NCBI RefSeq assembly: GCF_003112515.1
Contig: NZ_BEVZ01000006.1
Location: 1 to 64,000, forward strand
DNA from: Streptomyces fragilis
GTDB lineage: Bacteria > Actinomycetota > Actinomycetes > Streptomycetales > Streptomycetaceae
Direction: 5' to 3'
Length of the DNA: 64,000 nt
Part shown: piece by piece, positions 43,491 through 52,492 of the stretch
How the letters are laid out: every line of letters starts with the position of its first letter
Position numbering within the stretch: position 1 is the stretch's first letter
Position numbers and translations under genes: made by a program
The notes under the pieces: model-generated
The model's input: the letters and a program-made list of their open reading frames with translations, nothing else
Databases searched by the model: none
What the model was told of the DNA's origin: nothing

Positions 43491-45965
43491 GTGGCAGATG
43501 GGTTCGGTGGCCGGGGGCTCGGGGGCGAGGTGGCGGACGCCGGTCCGCGTCCCCGGTTCGAGGGAGCCGTCGTGATCGGGACGTTTCCCGACTTCGCGCC
43601 CTCCCTCGTGACGCGGGACGTGGCCTGGGAGGAGACCGACCGCTGTGTGGTCGTCACCGGCCCCGCCGGGGTGGGTAAGACGCAGTTCGCGGCCTCGCTC
43701 GCGGCCGGGCTCTGGGACGACGGCCTGGACCTGCTGGTGTGGGCGAACGCCTCGGTGTCCGCGGTGCAGATCGTCGAGACGTACGCCGAGGTCGCCCTCG
43801 AGCTCGCCATCCCTGGTGCTCCGCTCCACGATCCGCGCGCGGCCGCGGAGGTCTTCCTCCGGTGGCTGGCGGTGACCGGCCGCCGCTGGCTGGTCGTCCT
43901 GGACGGAGTGGACGACGTGGCCGAGATCGCGCGCTGGCTCCCGCAGGGGAAGGGGCCCGGCATCCGGGTGGTGGTGACCACCCGTGGTGACGGTCCGCCC
44001 GGCCCGTACGAAGGGCTGCGGTCGCTGCGGCTGGAGCCCTTCTCGCCGGCTGACGCGGTGGCCTACGTGCACGAGCGGCTCACGGAGGAGGAGCGCGGCG
44101 ACCTGTACGACGAGCGGGAGGCCGCCGTGCTCGCGGAGCGTCTGCACGGCTTCCCGGCCGCACTCGCGCTCGCGGTCGCCTACGTCGCGCAGCAGGGGTG
44201 CGCGATCCCGGCCTACCTCGAGCGTCTGCGCGGCGTGGACACGGCGCACCTCGCGGCTTGTGAGGCCGGCGAGCGCGCCGTCGCCGCCGCGGTCCTCCTG
44301 GCCCTGAGGGCGGTCGAGGAGGCCGACCGGACGAGGTTCGCGCTGCCCCTCGTACGCCTCATGGCCCACTTCGATCCCCAGGGGCACCCGCTGTACCTGC
44401 TGAGCACGGGCGCCGTGCGTGCGCACCTGTGCGCCCTGCTGGGCCGGGGCGGGCGGAGCCTGCTGCGGGTGTCACGTTCCCGTGAGGCACGGCTGGTCGT
44501 GCGGGCGCTGAACCTCCTGCGCGCGTACGGACTCGTCGCCGTCGATCCCGACGAGGGACAGGTGGCGCGGGCGGTGCGTACCTGCGGTCCGGTGAACGCC
44601 GTCGTCCGCGCGGACGTCCCTCGCGAGGAGGCCGAGGGCCTGGTGCGTCTGGCCGCGGACGCGCTGCACCAGTGGGCCGTGGAGCTGGAGCTGCCGGACA
44701 GCGACGTCTGCTTCCGCCCGGTGCTGCGGGCCAACGCGCGGGTGCTCGTCGAGCTCGGCGGTCCCTTGCTGCTGTCCCCCGACCCGCATCCGGTGCTGGC
44801 GGTGACCGGTGAGAGCCTGCTCGCGGACTGCTTGCACGAGGAGGCCGTCGCCCACGGCGAGGAGCACCTGCGTCTGCTGACGGCGGCGCTGGGGCGCCGG
44901 CACCCCGCCACCCTCGACGCACGCGCGGACCTGGCGGCGGCCTACGGGTGCGACGGCCGTGAGCGGGAGGCGCTGGACGTCCTGATCGAGCTGCTGCCCG
45001 ACCGGGAGGCGGTGCACGGCGCCGACGCCCCGGAGACGACGGAGACCCGCGCGCGGCTGGGGCACGCCTATTTCGGCGTGGAGCGGGGAGCCGAGGCCGT
45101 CCGGCACCTGCGGGACGCGGTCGACCGGCTGACCGTCCTGTTCGGCGCGGACGACGAGCGCACGTGGGCCGCCCACCACTCCCTCGCCGTGGCGCACGCG
45201 TACATCGGCCGTCCCCGCGAGGCGATCCGGCTCTGCTCGGAGCTGCTCGCCGGCCGTCTGAGCGCCGGGGACGCCGACGACCCCGCCGTCCTCGCCCTGC
45301 GTCACGATCTCGTGTTGCTGCACGTGGAGGCGGGGCTCGCCGGGCAGGGCGTGCGGCTCGGCGAGCTGACCGTCGCGGAGTGCACCCGGGTGCTGGGGCC
45401 GGACGATCCCGGCACGCTGTCGGCGCTGACCGTTGCCGCCGTGGCGCACCGGGTGGCCGGCAACGTCCGCCAGGCGCTGCGGCACGCCGAACGGGGCGCG
45501 CAGGGCCTGGAGCGGTGCCTGGGAGCGGACCGCCGGCTGTCGCTCGACGCGCTCAGCGAGCTGGCCCACGCGCTCCACGCGGGTGGGCAGGAGCGACGGG
45601 CCCTGGAGATGCGGGAGCACCTCCTCGGCCGCCGCGAGCACCTCGAAGGTCCCGGTCACCTCCGCATCCTCGGTGCCTGTCACGAGCTGGCCCTGTCGTA
45701 CGCCGCGGCCGGGCGTCGTGAGGAGGCGCTGCGGCTGCTCGAGCGGGCCGTCGCGGGCAGGACCGACGCCGTCGGCCCGGACGACCCGGAGACGCTGCGC
45801 TACCGGCACGAGGTGGCCGCCGTGCACCGCGCGTGGGGCCGCACCGACGGGGCCCGCCTGCTCGCCACCCGTCTGCTCGCCGACCAGGAACGCGCGCTGG
45901 AGCCGGGACACCCGGACACCGGGCGCACCCGGAAGCTGCTGGAAGGGCTGGGGAGCGGCGCGTGA
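43491..45965 (+). CDS. STAND NTPase with NB-ARC-like domain and C-terminal TPRs
   Basis: 824 residues from GTG 43491. Residues about 20-300 are the nucleotide-binding switch: P-loop VVVTGPAGVGKTQFAASLAA, Walker B RRWLVVLDGVDDVAE, and sensor-like VVVTTRGDGP. A winged-helix region follows (about 300-430). The last 380 residues are about eight TPR-like units, for example REREALDVLIELLPDREAVH and GRREEALRLLERAVAGRTDA. Such proteins switch state when the TPR part binds a signal, and control transcription or defence. Here it has no DNA-binding or effector domain at either end. No partner gene is adjacent. Confidence 0.85.
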   Translation: MADGFGGRGLGGEVADAGPRPRFEGAVVIGTFPDFAPSLVTRDVAWEETDRCVVVTGPAGVGKTQFAASLAAGLWDDGLDLLVWANASVSAVQIVETYAEVALELAIPGAPLHDPRAAAEVFLRWLAVTGRRWLVVLDGVDDVAEIARWLPQGKGPGIRVVVTTRGDGPPGPYEGLRSLRLEPFSPADAVAYVHERLTEEERGDLYDEREAAVLAERLHGFPAALALAVAYVAQQGCAIPAYLERLRGVDTAHLAACEAGERAVAAAVLLALRAVEEADRTRFALPLVRLMAHFDPQGHPLYLLSTGAVRAHLCALLGRGGRSLLRVSRSREARLVVRALNLLRAYGLVAVDPDEGQVARAVRTCGPVNAVVRADVPREEAEGLVRLAADALHQWAVELELPDSDVCFRPVLRANARVLVELGGPLLLSPDPHPVLAVTGESLLADCLHEEAVAHGEEHLRLLTAALGRRHPATLDARADLAAAYGCDGREREALDVLIELLPDREAVHGADAPETTETRARLGHAYFGVERGAEAVRHLRDAVDRLTVLFGADDERTWAAHHSLAVAHAYIGRPREAIRLCSELLAGRLSAGDADDPAVLALRHDLVLLHVEAGLAGQGVRLGELTVAECTRVLGPDDPGTLSALTVAAVAHRVAGNVRQALRHAERGAQGLERCLGADRRLSLDALSELAHALHAGGQERRALEMREHLLGRREHLEGPGHLRILGACHELALSYAAAGRREEALRLLERAVAGRTDAVGPDDPETLRYRHEVAAVHRAWGRTDGARLLATRLLADQERALEPGHPDTGRTRKLLEGLGSGA

Positions 45966-45983
45966 GGCAGGCCGCGCGGCCGT

Positions 45984-46388
45984 TCAGGTCGTGCGGTCCG
46001 CGGGACGCCGGGTCGTCGGCGAGCACGCCGCCGTGCTGCCCGGCAGCCGCGACCGGTTGTTCGCCACCAGCCGGTACACGGCGTGCGCGGCCCACCGCGC
46101 GGGGGGCAGGGTGAGCAGCGCTCCGAGCACCGGCCAGCCGCCCCGTGCGCTCAGCAGCAGCTTGGCGACGGCCTGGGAACCTCCGTGCACGGCCCCTGTC
46201 GGGGTCACCCACAGCGCTTCGTGTTCGGCGCGCTCCCGGGTGACGCCGAGCGCCCCAAGGTCCGCGAACTGCCAGGGTGTCGCTGTGCAGCGGGGGCGGA
46301 GCAGCCGTTCGGCGCAAGCGACCGAGACGCTGCAGAAGCCGCAGTCCCCGTCGTAGACCAGCACAGGTCGGCTCCGCATGGTCCTCAT
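45984..46388 (-). CDS. DUF393 thiol-disulfide oxidoreductase-like protein
   Basis: 134 residues from ATG 46388 (ATG 46379 also possible). The signature VLVYDGDCGFCSVSV, with the CxxC-like DCGFC motif, and the WVTPTGAVHGGSQAVAKLL block define the DUF393/DCC family, small thioredoxin-like proteins thought to handle disulfides. The C-terminal part loses conservation after RLVANNR. It is convergent with the STAND gene (18-base gap). Upstream neighbour in the same direction is the FGE-like gene. Confidence 0.82.
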   Translation of the reverse strand: MRTMRSRPVLVYDGDCGFCSVSVACAERLLRPRCTATPWQFADLGALGVTRERAEHEALWVTPTGAVHGGSQAVAKLLLSARGGWPVLGALLTLPPARWAAHAVYRLVANNRSRLPGSTAACSPTTRRPADRTT

Positions 46389-46476
46389 CTCTTCCCACGT
46401 CGCCGTTCAGCTGCCACCTCGACGCTACCTCGGGTGCGCCGCTCCCCGTCACCGCGGCCGGCCGGCCCGCCGCGGC

Positions 46477-47277
46477 TCAGAGCTCGAGGACGGGCCGGAC
46501 GGAGAAGTCCTCGTACATGTCTTCACCATCGGGGCCGTGGACGAACTCGGTGGCGTGGAAGGGGTTGCGGTTGGCCGTGGCCAGGGGCAGCCACGCCAGC
46601 AGGTTGCCGTAGCCGCCGCACACCGATTCGCCTCCGTCGCCACCGTGCACCGCGGTGGTGTCGCTGGTCAGCTCCGTCCGGTAGGTGTCGTAGGCGATGT
46701 GGAGACCCAGCGCGTTCGGCCCGTGCTGGGGTCCGGTGGGGTCGTCGTAGGGCGTCCGGTCGAGAGGGCAGTGGTTGCCCCAGCGGAACAGGGTGGTGGC
46801 GCCGGCTCCGCAGGCGTGCTCCCATTCGTCGGGGTTCGGCATCCGCAGGCCGCGGGCCGCGAGGGCGGCCGGCATGTCGGCGGGAGGGTCGGTCAGGGCC
46901 TCGTCCTCCACCGCCATGAGGACCGGGGCCAGGGTGACGCGTCGGTGCGGGCCGAGTACCCGTGCGAGGTGGGTCTTGAGGTCGGGGCCGTACCCGTAGC
47001 CCTGCTCGACGCTCTCCTGGTAGTCGGCGGTCTGCTCGGCCGTCGGCTGCCAGGCGTCGAGGTCGAAGCCGAGCACCGCCGGGCCGCCCGGCACCAGGGC
47101 GAATTCCTGTGCGTTCCACTCGATCCGCACGCGGTGCGTCCGGGTGCCGAGGTGCTCGACGGCGTCGAGGGCGACCAGGCGGCCCCCCACGAGGTCAGCT
47201 GCCCGCTGTGCGACCCGGCGGGCGGTCGGAAGGTCGAAGGACCGCCACCGGTCGAGTGTGAGATCGGCGAGAGACAT
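46477..47277 (-). CDS. Formylglycine-generating-enzyme-like (SUMF1-fold) protein
   Basis: 266 residues from ATG 47277. The central signature GLRMPNPDEWEHACGAGATT and FRWGNHCPLDRTPYDDP matches the RLPTEAEWEYAARGG...FPWG region of FGE-sulfatase folds, and the end PFHATEFVHGPDGEDM, then VRPVLEL resembles the usual GFRVxR close. The first 100 residues are atypical. Several cysteines (EHACGAG, NHCPLD, ESVCGGYG) are present, but the catalytic Cys pair of true FGE was not recognised, so it may be a non-enzymatic or ergothioneine-type relative. No sulfatase gene is nearby. Confidence 0.65.
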   Translation of the reverse strand: MSLADLTLDRWRSFDLPTARRVAQRAADLVGGRLVALDAVEHLGTRTHRVRIEWNAQEFALVPGGPAVLGFDLDAWQPTAEQTADYQESVEQGYGYGPDLKTHLARVLGPHRRVTLAPVLMAVEDEALTDPPADMPAALAARGLRMPNPDEWEHACGAGATTLFRWGNHCPLDRTPYDDPTGPQHGPNALGLHIAYDTYRTELTSDTTAVHGGDGGESVCGGYGNLLAWLPLATANRNPFHATEFVHGPDGEDMYEDFSVRPVLEL

Positions 47278-47320
47278 GCGCCGGAGTGTGGCACGGAGGT
47301 CGGACAGCCGGCCCGACGGG

Positions 47321-48382
47321 TCAGGCCGGCGCCGGGCTGACCCTGGCACCGGCGGCCGATCCGGCTGGGCCGCCTCGCCGCGGCGAGGCGCCGCCGTCGC
47401 CCTCCTCCCCCACCCCGCTCCCCCGGACCAGCAGCCGGTACCCGCCCGGGGGTACGCCCTCCCGTTTCCGGAACGCACGGCTGAACTCGGAGGATCGCGG
47501 GAACCCCCACCGCGCGCCGATCGCGTGCACCGGCACCGAGTGGAGGGCCGGGTCCGCCAGGTCCCGGCGACAGCGTGCGAGACGGCGTTCGAGGATGAAC
47601 GTGGACGGGGTCGTCCCCTGGTCCTGGAAGACCAGCTGCAGGTACCGCAGCGAGATCCCCAGCGCCCGGGCCACGACGGCCGGGGAGAGCGCGGGATCGG
47701 CGAGGTGCCGCTCCACCAGCGCGGCGCACTTCATGAACAGGACCCTCCGCCGCGAGTCGGGCGCCAGCTGCGCGTCCGTGTCGGCGAAGTGGCCCAGCAC
47801 CGCGGTCGCCAGGTCCACCGCGCTCTGACCGGTGCGGGTCAGGTCGTGCGGGGACAGCGAGGTGTACTCGTCCACCAGCCCGCGGAGCAGCCCCGCGAGC
47901 ACCTTGCCCAGTCCTGACGTCATGGGCAGTGGCACCGCCAGCAGGTCCCTCAGCCGAGCGCCCGGCAGCCGGACGAGCTGCTGGGGAAGCCGCAGCACCA
48001 GCGCGCCCGAAAGGCGCGCGGTGACGGCGGTGCGCGCCGTGAGCGGTCCGGAGGAGTCGCACAGCACCATCTCGCCCGGCCTCACCAGCGCCTGCCGGCG
48101 CAGCTGCTCGACGCCCTGGCCGCCGTGGGTGACCAGCACGAGTTCGTACACCTCCGGGTCGTCACGCCGGATCAGCCGCCGGGTGCGCTCCACCGTCATC
48201 GCGCTGTGGGTGGCCTCGACCAGCCCTCCGCACCCCAGCGGCATGGAGACCAGCCGGCCCCGGCGGTCCTCCGGGTCGAGGAAGCGGCAGGTCACCGGCA
48301 GAACCGCCCGGCTGACGGCCTCCTCCCAGGCGTCCGCCCGCTCAGGGCATGGCAGAGCCTCGAGATCGATCACGGTGCGCAC
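47321..48382 (-). CDS. AraC-family transcriptional regulator
   Basis: 353 residues. GTG 48382 is chosen for the GGGGG seven bases before; an upstream GTG would add 13 residues. The N-terminal 200 residues match the AraC-binding-like domain of NimR/AraC-type activators (LPVTCRFLDPEDRRGRLVSM, CDSSGPLTARTAVTA). The C-terminal double helix-turn-helix reads LADPALSPAVVARALGISLR and DLADPALHSVPVHAIGARWG, then FSRAFRKREGVPPGGYR. A disordered tail of about 35 residues follows. The target genes are unknown; the I36-like gene lies divergent. Confidence 0.88.
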   Translation of the reverse strand: MRTVIDLEALPCPERADAWEEAVSRAVLPVTCRFLDPEDRRGRLVSMPLGCGGLVEATHSAMTVERTRRLIRRDDPEVYELVLVTHGGQGVEQLRRQALVRPGEMVLCDSSGPLTARTAVTARLSGALVLRLPQQLVRLPGARLRDLLAVPLPMTSGLGKVLAGLLRGLVDEYTSLSPHDLTRTGQSAVDLATAVLGHFADTDAQLAPDSRRRVLFMKCAALVERHLADPALSPAVVARALGISLRYLQLVFQDQGTTPSTFILERRLARCRRDLADPALHSVPVHAIGARWGFPRSSEFSRAFRKREGVPPGGYRLLVRGSGVGEEGDGGASPRRGGPAGSAAGARVSPAPA

Positions 48383-48632
48383 AACGTCCCCCTCAGGTCC
48401 CCCGATGGCGATGCACCCCACGCCTTGCGCTGCCTCACGATTACATCTGTTTGACGCGCGTCACGGATACAGCGGTTCGCCCTCCGCCAACCACTGTGCG
48501 TCGACGGCACATGCGCCGCGTCCGCCGCGCTCGGCAAAGTGGCCTCGCTCGCCCAGCCGGTCCGGCACGCCTCCACCGAGGCCGGATGTCCGGCACGGCG
48601 GCGACCCATCGGTCACACGACAGGAGACAGAC

Positions 48633-49061
48633 ATGAGCCTGCGCAAGAAGCTGGCGTTCGGCGCCGCCACGGCAGCGCTGGCGGCCTCCGCGGGGATGCT
48701 CACCGCCGCCCCCGCCTCGGCCGGCCCGAACTGCGCCTCCGGCTACCACTGCATCTTCTACCTGGGCATCAACAACTCCGCACGCCACTCGTACTACAAC
48801 TCCGACAGCAACTTCTCGGGCGACACGTTCAACCAGCTCACCGACCGCTCGGGCGGTGGCTTCAGCGCGAACAACAACACGGTGTCGGCGAGCAACTCCT
48901 CCAGCTCCGGGCTGGAGAGCCACTACTACAACGGCTCGGGCTACAGCGGCTTCGTGTTCTGCGTGAACCCGGGCTCGTACGTGGACTACCTGCCCACCGC
49001 TCACCAGAACCAGGCCAGCTCCCTCCAGCTGCGGGGCACCACGACCATCTCCTGTTACTGA
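48633..49061 (+). CDS. Secreted peptidase-inhibitor family I36-like protein
   Basis: 142 residues; ATG after CAGGAGACAGAC. Signal peptide (KLAFGAATAALAASAGML ... ASA, about residue 31). The mature part starts GPNCASGYHCIFYL and continues with FNQLTDRSGGGFSANNNTVS and YSGFVFCVNPGSYVDYL. This is the cysteine-bearing beta/gamma-crystallin-like fold of peptidase inhibitor family I36 (SMPI). Probable role: inhibitor of metalloproteases outside the cell, or a structural secreted protein. It is divergent from the AraC gene. Confidence 0.85.
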   Translation: MSLRKKLAFGAATAALAASAGMLTAAPASAGPNCASGYHCIFYLGINNSARHSYYNSDSNFSGDTFNQLTDRSGGGFSANNNTVSASNSSSSGLESHYYNGSGYSGFVFCVNPGSYVDYLPTAHQNQASSLQLRGTTTISCY

Positions 49062-49241
49062 CGGTTCACGGCCCTGCGGGGAGCGGTGGGCGCGGATCGC
49101 CGCCGCTCCCGCGGGGCCGTACGCGCCGCCGCAGGGCCGTACCGCCGCGCCCGGCCGTTCCCGCGGTGAGCCGCGCGCCGCGCGCTGCGCGCCGCGCGCC
49201 GGACCGAACCCGCATCTCGTCAGCACGCCCGGAGGACGCCC

Positions 49242-50285
49242 ATGCCACCGACGAGTTCACCCGACGGACCGTCCGAGCGACCCGGACCGTACGAGCCGCC
49301 CGGACCGTCCGAGCGACCCGCACCGTACGAACCGCCCGGGCCGTCCGGCCGGCGGTCGCCGAACCCGGCCGCGCCTCCACGCCGCACGGCCGGCGTCCTC
49401 GTGCTCGTGATCGCCCCGGTCGTGCTGGCCGCGACGATCGGCTGGAGCCTCGGTCACGACGCGGACGCCGGGGCCCCGCGCCCCGCGGACGCCGCCCGGC
49501 TGACCGCACTGCGGAACTCCCTGCCGCTGCGGGCCCTGCTGAACTCCTCCCCCGCCGCGGCCCGCGAGGCCCACCGGGCGGAGCAGGCGCTGATCGCCGC
49601 CTGCATGGGCGACCAGGGTGTCCGGTACGACAAGGTTCCCGACCCGGCGCCGGCCGGTTCGGAGACGGCCGGCACCACCCAACTGCACTTCGGCATCGAG
49701 TCCGTCGGCCCGTCCGACGGGGAAGCGGCGCAGAACTCCCGGCAGCCTCCGGCCGAGCGCCGGCGGGACGAGGCCTTCGACCTGGCACTCTACGGCGACC
49801 CGGAGAAACGGATCTCCGCCCGGAACAAGGCGATCCGCGTCACGCGCCCCGCCACCGGCTGCCTCGCCGAGGCCCAGGCCCGTCTCCTCGGAGGCGAGGA
49901 CGCCCGCCGGCGCGAACTCGGCCTCCGCCTCACCCTCGACCAGGGCGAACGTGACGCGGTGGCGGCCCTGGCCGACGACCCGGCCCTCCGCGCCGCCGAC
50001 GCGGAGTGGAGCGCGTGCATGGCCGACCAGGGCGTCAAGGCCTCCAGCCCCGCCGCGTTCGCCCGGAAGCTCCCCGAGGGCACCGACCTCGGCACGGACC
50101 CGTCGGTCGCCGCCGACCTCGGCTGCAAGCAGCGCACCGACTACCTGGAGCGCGCCTACGGCCGTCTGGCCGCACTCCAGCGGGACTGGCTCGACCGGCA
50201 CACGAAGGACGCGGACGCCTGGCGCTCCCTGCGCGCCCACGAGGCGAAGGAGGCCGAGCAGGTTCTGGGGCGCGGCGAGCGGTAG
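49242..50285 (+). CDS. Membrane-anchored protein of unknown function with Pro-rich N-terminus
   Basis: 347 residues from ATG 49242. The first 48 residues are proline-rich with a repeated PSERPGPYEPPG unit. One membrane helix (GVLVLVIAPVVLAATIGWSL) follows, then an extracellular alpha-helical domain with four cysteines (AACMGDQGVRY, TGCLAEAQARL, WSACMADQGVKAS, DLGCKQRTDY). The two CMADQG/CMGDQG motifs suggest an internal duplication. Similar proteins are common, uncharacterised, in Streptomyces. Convergent with the next gene. Confidence 0.75.
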   Translation: MPPTSSPDGPSERPGPYEPPGPSERPAPYEPPGPSGRRSPNPAAPPRRTAGVLVLVIAPVVLAATIGWSLGHDADAGAPRPADAARLTALRNSLPLRALLNSSPAAAREAHRAEQALIAACMGDQGVRYDKVPDPAPAGSETAGTTQLHFGIESVGPSDGEAAQNSRQPPAERRRDEAFDLALYGDPEKRISARNKAIRVTRPATGCLAEAQARLLGGEDARRRELGLRLTLDQGERDAVAALADDPALRAADAEWSACMADQGVKASSPAAFARKLPEGTDLGTDPSVAADLGCKQRTDYLERAYGRLAALQRDWLDRHTKDADAWRSLRAHEAKEAEQVLGRGER

Positions 50286-50322
50286 CAGGTCGTCCGGCCG
50301 GCCAGGGGCGGCCGGCAGGAAG

Positions 50323-51465
50323 TCAGGTTCCCGCGCCGGCGGGGGCCGAGGTGCGGGCGAACCACGCCCGTGTCTCCTCGGCGGAGAGCACACCGGTCAG
50401 CTCGGCCGTGCCCGGCAGGGCGGGGAAGAACCGGTCGGCGTTCCAGCTGCGCGCGTACGACGGGTCGTCGAGGACGAGGAGGCGGCTTCCGTCGACGAGG
50501 GGGATGTCGGTGGGCAGCCCTTCGTTCCAGATCCGCTCGCCGTCCGGGGCGAGGAGTTCGAAGGCGCCGGTCGCGACGGTGTCGGTGAGTCCCTGGGCGG
50601 GCGCCGGGTCCGTGGCCAGGCGGACGCTCTCGGCCGACGGGGCGACGCCGGGCACGTGGCCGCCGCCGACGAGCACGTGCGCGAGCAGCGTGTGCAGCTG
50701 GAAGTTGTCGCCGATCCCGCCGATGCGCACGGCGAACCCCTTGCCGGTGGGCCGGTGCAGGACGATGAGCGGCTCGTCGTCCAGAACGGCGAGCGCGTGG
50801 TACAGGCACTTGAGGTCGTGCCGCCGCAGGTCCGCCAGTTCGCGGCAGACCGGGAGAAGCGCGGCCGCGTACCGCCGGCGCACCTCCCGGTCGCGGAGCA
50901 GCACGGCCAGCGCGGGCGGCTGCCAGCTCTCGGCGGCACACCAGGCCAGTGCCAGCCGCAGCGCCTCGTACTGTCCGTCGCCGTCCCGCTCCCCGTCGCC
51001 GTCCCGGTCCGCGTCGCCGTCGCGCTCTCCGTCGCCGTTCCCGCCCAGCCGGGCCAGGAGCGCGTCGTCGATGATCTCCTCGTCGGGCGCGGGAAGTTCG
51101 TCCCCGGCTCCCCCGGCGGCGGTCCAGCGCCGGGCGAACTCCAGGGCGTCGCCCAGGTCCCGCCGGACGGCGTCGAGTATCGGCTCCGCGCAGGCGAGCG
51201 GTTCGGCGCCGCGCTCCACGCAGTAACCGGCGGCGTTCGCCAGGTAGGGACGCGGTCCGACGGGCGGGAAGTCGGGGAGCAGCGCCGCCAGTCGCGGTCC
51301 CGCCTCGGTGAGTTCGCTGTCCGCCGCCTGCTCCAGGGCGCCCATGACGGCGATGAACGCCTGCTCGGTGCGGGCCCCGTCACGAGCGCCGACGGCCTGC
51401 TGCAGCTCGGACACCAGTGCGCCGAGATCGGCGCCCTTCTTCTTCCTCTTGAAGATCACCGGCAC
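50323..51465 (-). CDS. Hypothetical protein with Asp-Gly repeat insert
   Basis: 380 residues from GTG 51465. A basic N-terminus (VIFKRKKKG) precedes a helical domain (ALEQAADSELTEAGPRLAAL). An insert at about 149-168 repeats GDG-ERDGDAD-RDGDG and looks like calcium-binding DxDGD or a slippage product. The C-terminal half has NFQLHTLLAHVLVGGGHVPG and RIWNEGLPTDIPLVDGSRLL. I do not recognise the family. No signal peptide. Its stop is 37 bases from that of the convergent gene at 49242; it may be transcribed after the MerR-HEAT gene (13-base gap). Confidence 0.72.
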   Translation of the reverse strand: MPVIFKRKKKGADLGALVSELQQAVGARDGARTEQAFIAVMGALEQAADSELTEAGPRLAALLPDFPPVGPRPYLANAAGYCVERGAEPLACAEPILDAVRRDLGDALEFARRWTAAGGAGDELPAPDEEIIDDALLARLGGNGDGERDGDADRDGDGERDGDGQYEALRLALAWCAAESWQPPALAVLLRDREVRRRYAAALLPVCRELADLRRHDLKCLYHALAVLDDEPLIVLHRPTGKGFAVRIGGIGDNFQLHTLLAHVLVGGGHVPGVAPSAESVRLATDPAPAQGLTDTVATGAFELLAPDGERIWNEGLPTDIPLVDGSRLLVLDDPSYARSWNADRFFPALPGTAELTGVLSAEETRAWFARTSAPAGAGT

Positions 51466-51478
51466 ACCCTAGCCGCGG

Positions 51479-52492
51479 TCAGGGTGGGGTGCGGAGGCGG
51501 AGGAGGTAGGTGGCGGTCAGGGCCACCGCGGGGTCCTCGTCATGGGTGAGGGTGGCGAGGGCGCGGGAGGCGGTCGGGCCGGGGACGGCGGCCAGGGCCT
51601 GGGTGAGGCGGCCGCGGGCGGGGGGCTCGGTGGCGGGACGGGCCAGGCGGTCGACGAGGGCGGTCGCGATGGGGTCGGTGTGGTGGGGGTCGTTCGCCAG
51701 GGCAGTGAGGGCGTCGGCTGCGTCGGTGTCGTTGCGTCCCGTCGTGATCATGTCGAGGAGGGCGGGGATCGCGTCCGCCACGCCGCGCGTTCCGAGGGTC
51801 AGGGCCGCGCGGCCGCGGACCGCGGCGTCGGGGTGGGTGAGGGCGTCGCGCAGCAGGGGGGTGGCGGTGTCGCCGGGCAGGGCGGCGAGGCACTGGGCGG
51901 CTCTCTCCCGGACCGCGGCCGACGGGGAGGTCAGGCCCTCGGCCAGCAGGGCGGCGGCATCGTCGCCCGAGCGGGCGAGCGCCCAGCGCAGGGCACCGGC
52001 GACGATCGGGTCCGTCTCGTTCAGGGCCGCCTCGACCAGGGCCTCCGTCGGGACGGCGGAGCCGGCGCCGGAGGCGAGGGCGGCGCGCTGACGGGTGTGG
52101 ACGCTCGGGGAGCCGAGGGCCTGCAGGAGGGAGACGACCTGGAGGACGTCCTGCCAGTCGGCGGCTTCCGCGGCCTCGATGCGGCGCAGCCGGGTGAGCA
52201 GCTCGGTCTCGGCGGCGATGCGGTCGCGGGTGCGGCGGATGAGGTCGCCGACCAGGGCGGAGGGCCGGAACGCGGGGTCGTCGAGGGCGCGCCCGATGTC
52301 GCGGAGCGGCAGGCCGAGCGAACGCAGGCTCTCGATGTGGAAGATGCGCCGGATGTCCTCCTCGGAGTACTCGCGGTAGCCGGAGTCCGTGCGGGCCGAC
52401 GGCCGTACGAGGCCGAGCGACTCGTAGTGCCGGAGCATGCGGGCACTGACGCCGGACCTTCTGGAGACGTCACCGATCAGCACGGTGCTCAT
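51479..52492 (-). CDS. MerR-family regulator fused to HEAT repeats
   Basis: 337 residues from ATG 52492. Residues 1-70 are a MerR winged helix-turn-helix (VLIGDVSRRSGVSARMLRHY, then ESLGLVRPSARTDSGYREYS). A coiled-coil dimer helix follows (to about 125). The remaining 210 residues are about six HEAT-like repeats (ALRWALARSGDDAAALLAEG, AVRERAAQCLAALPGD, AAVRGRAALTLGTRGVADAI). HEAT arrays bind proteins, so this regulator may sense a protein partner, not a small molecule. It overlaps by 23 bases the HEAT gene before it. Confidence 0.88.
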   Translation of the reverse strand: MSTVLIGDVSRRSGVSARMLRHYESLGLVRPSARTDSGYREYSEEDIRRIFHIESLRSLGLPLRDIGRALDDPAFRPSALVGDLIRRTRDRIAAETELLTRLRRIEAAEAADWQDVLQVVSLLQALGSPSVHTRQRAALASGAGSAVPTEALVEAALNETDPIVAGALRWALARSGDDAAALLAEGLTSPSAAVRERAAQCLAALPGDTATPLLRDALTHPDAAVRGRAALTLGTRGVADAIPALLDMITTGRNDTDAADALTALANDPHHTDPIATALVDRLARPATEPPARGRLTQALAAVPGPTASRALATLTHDEDPAVALTATYLLRLRTPP

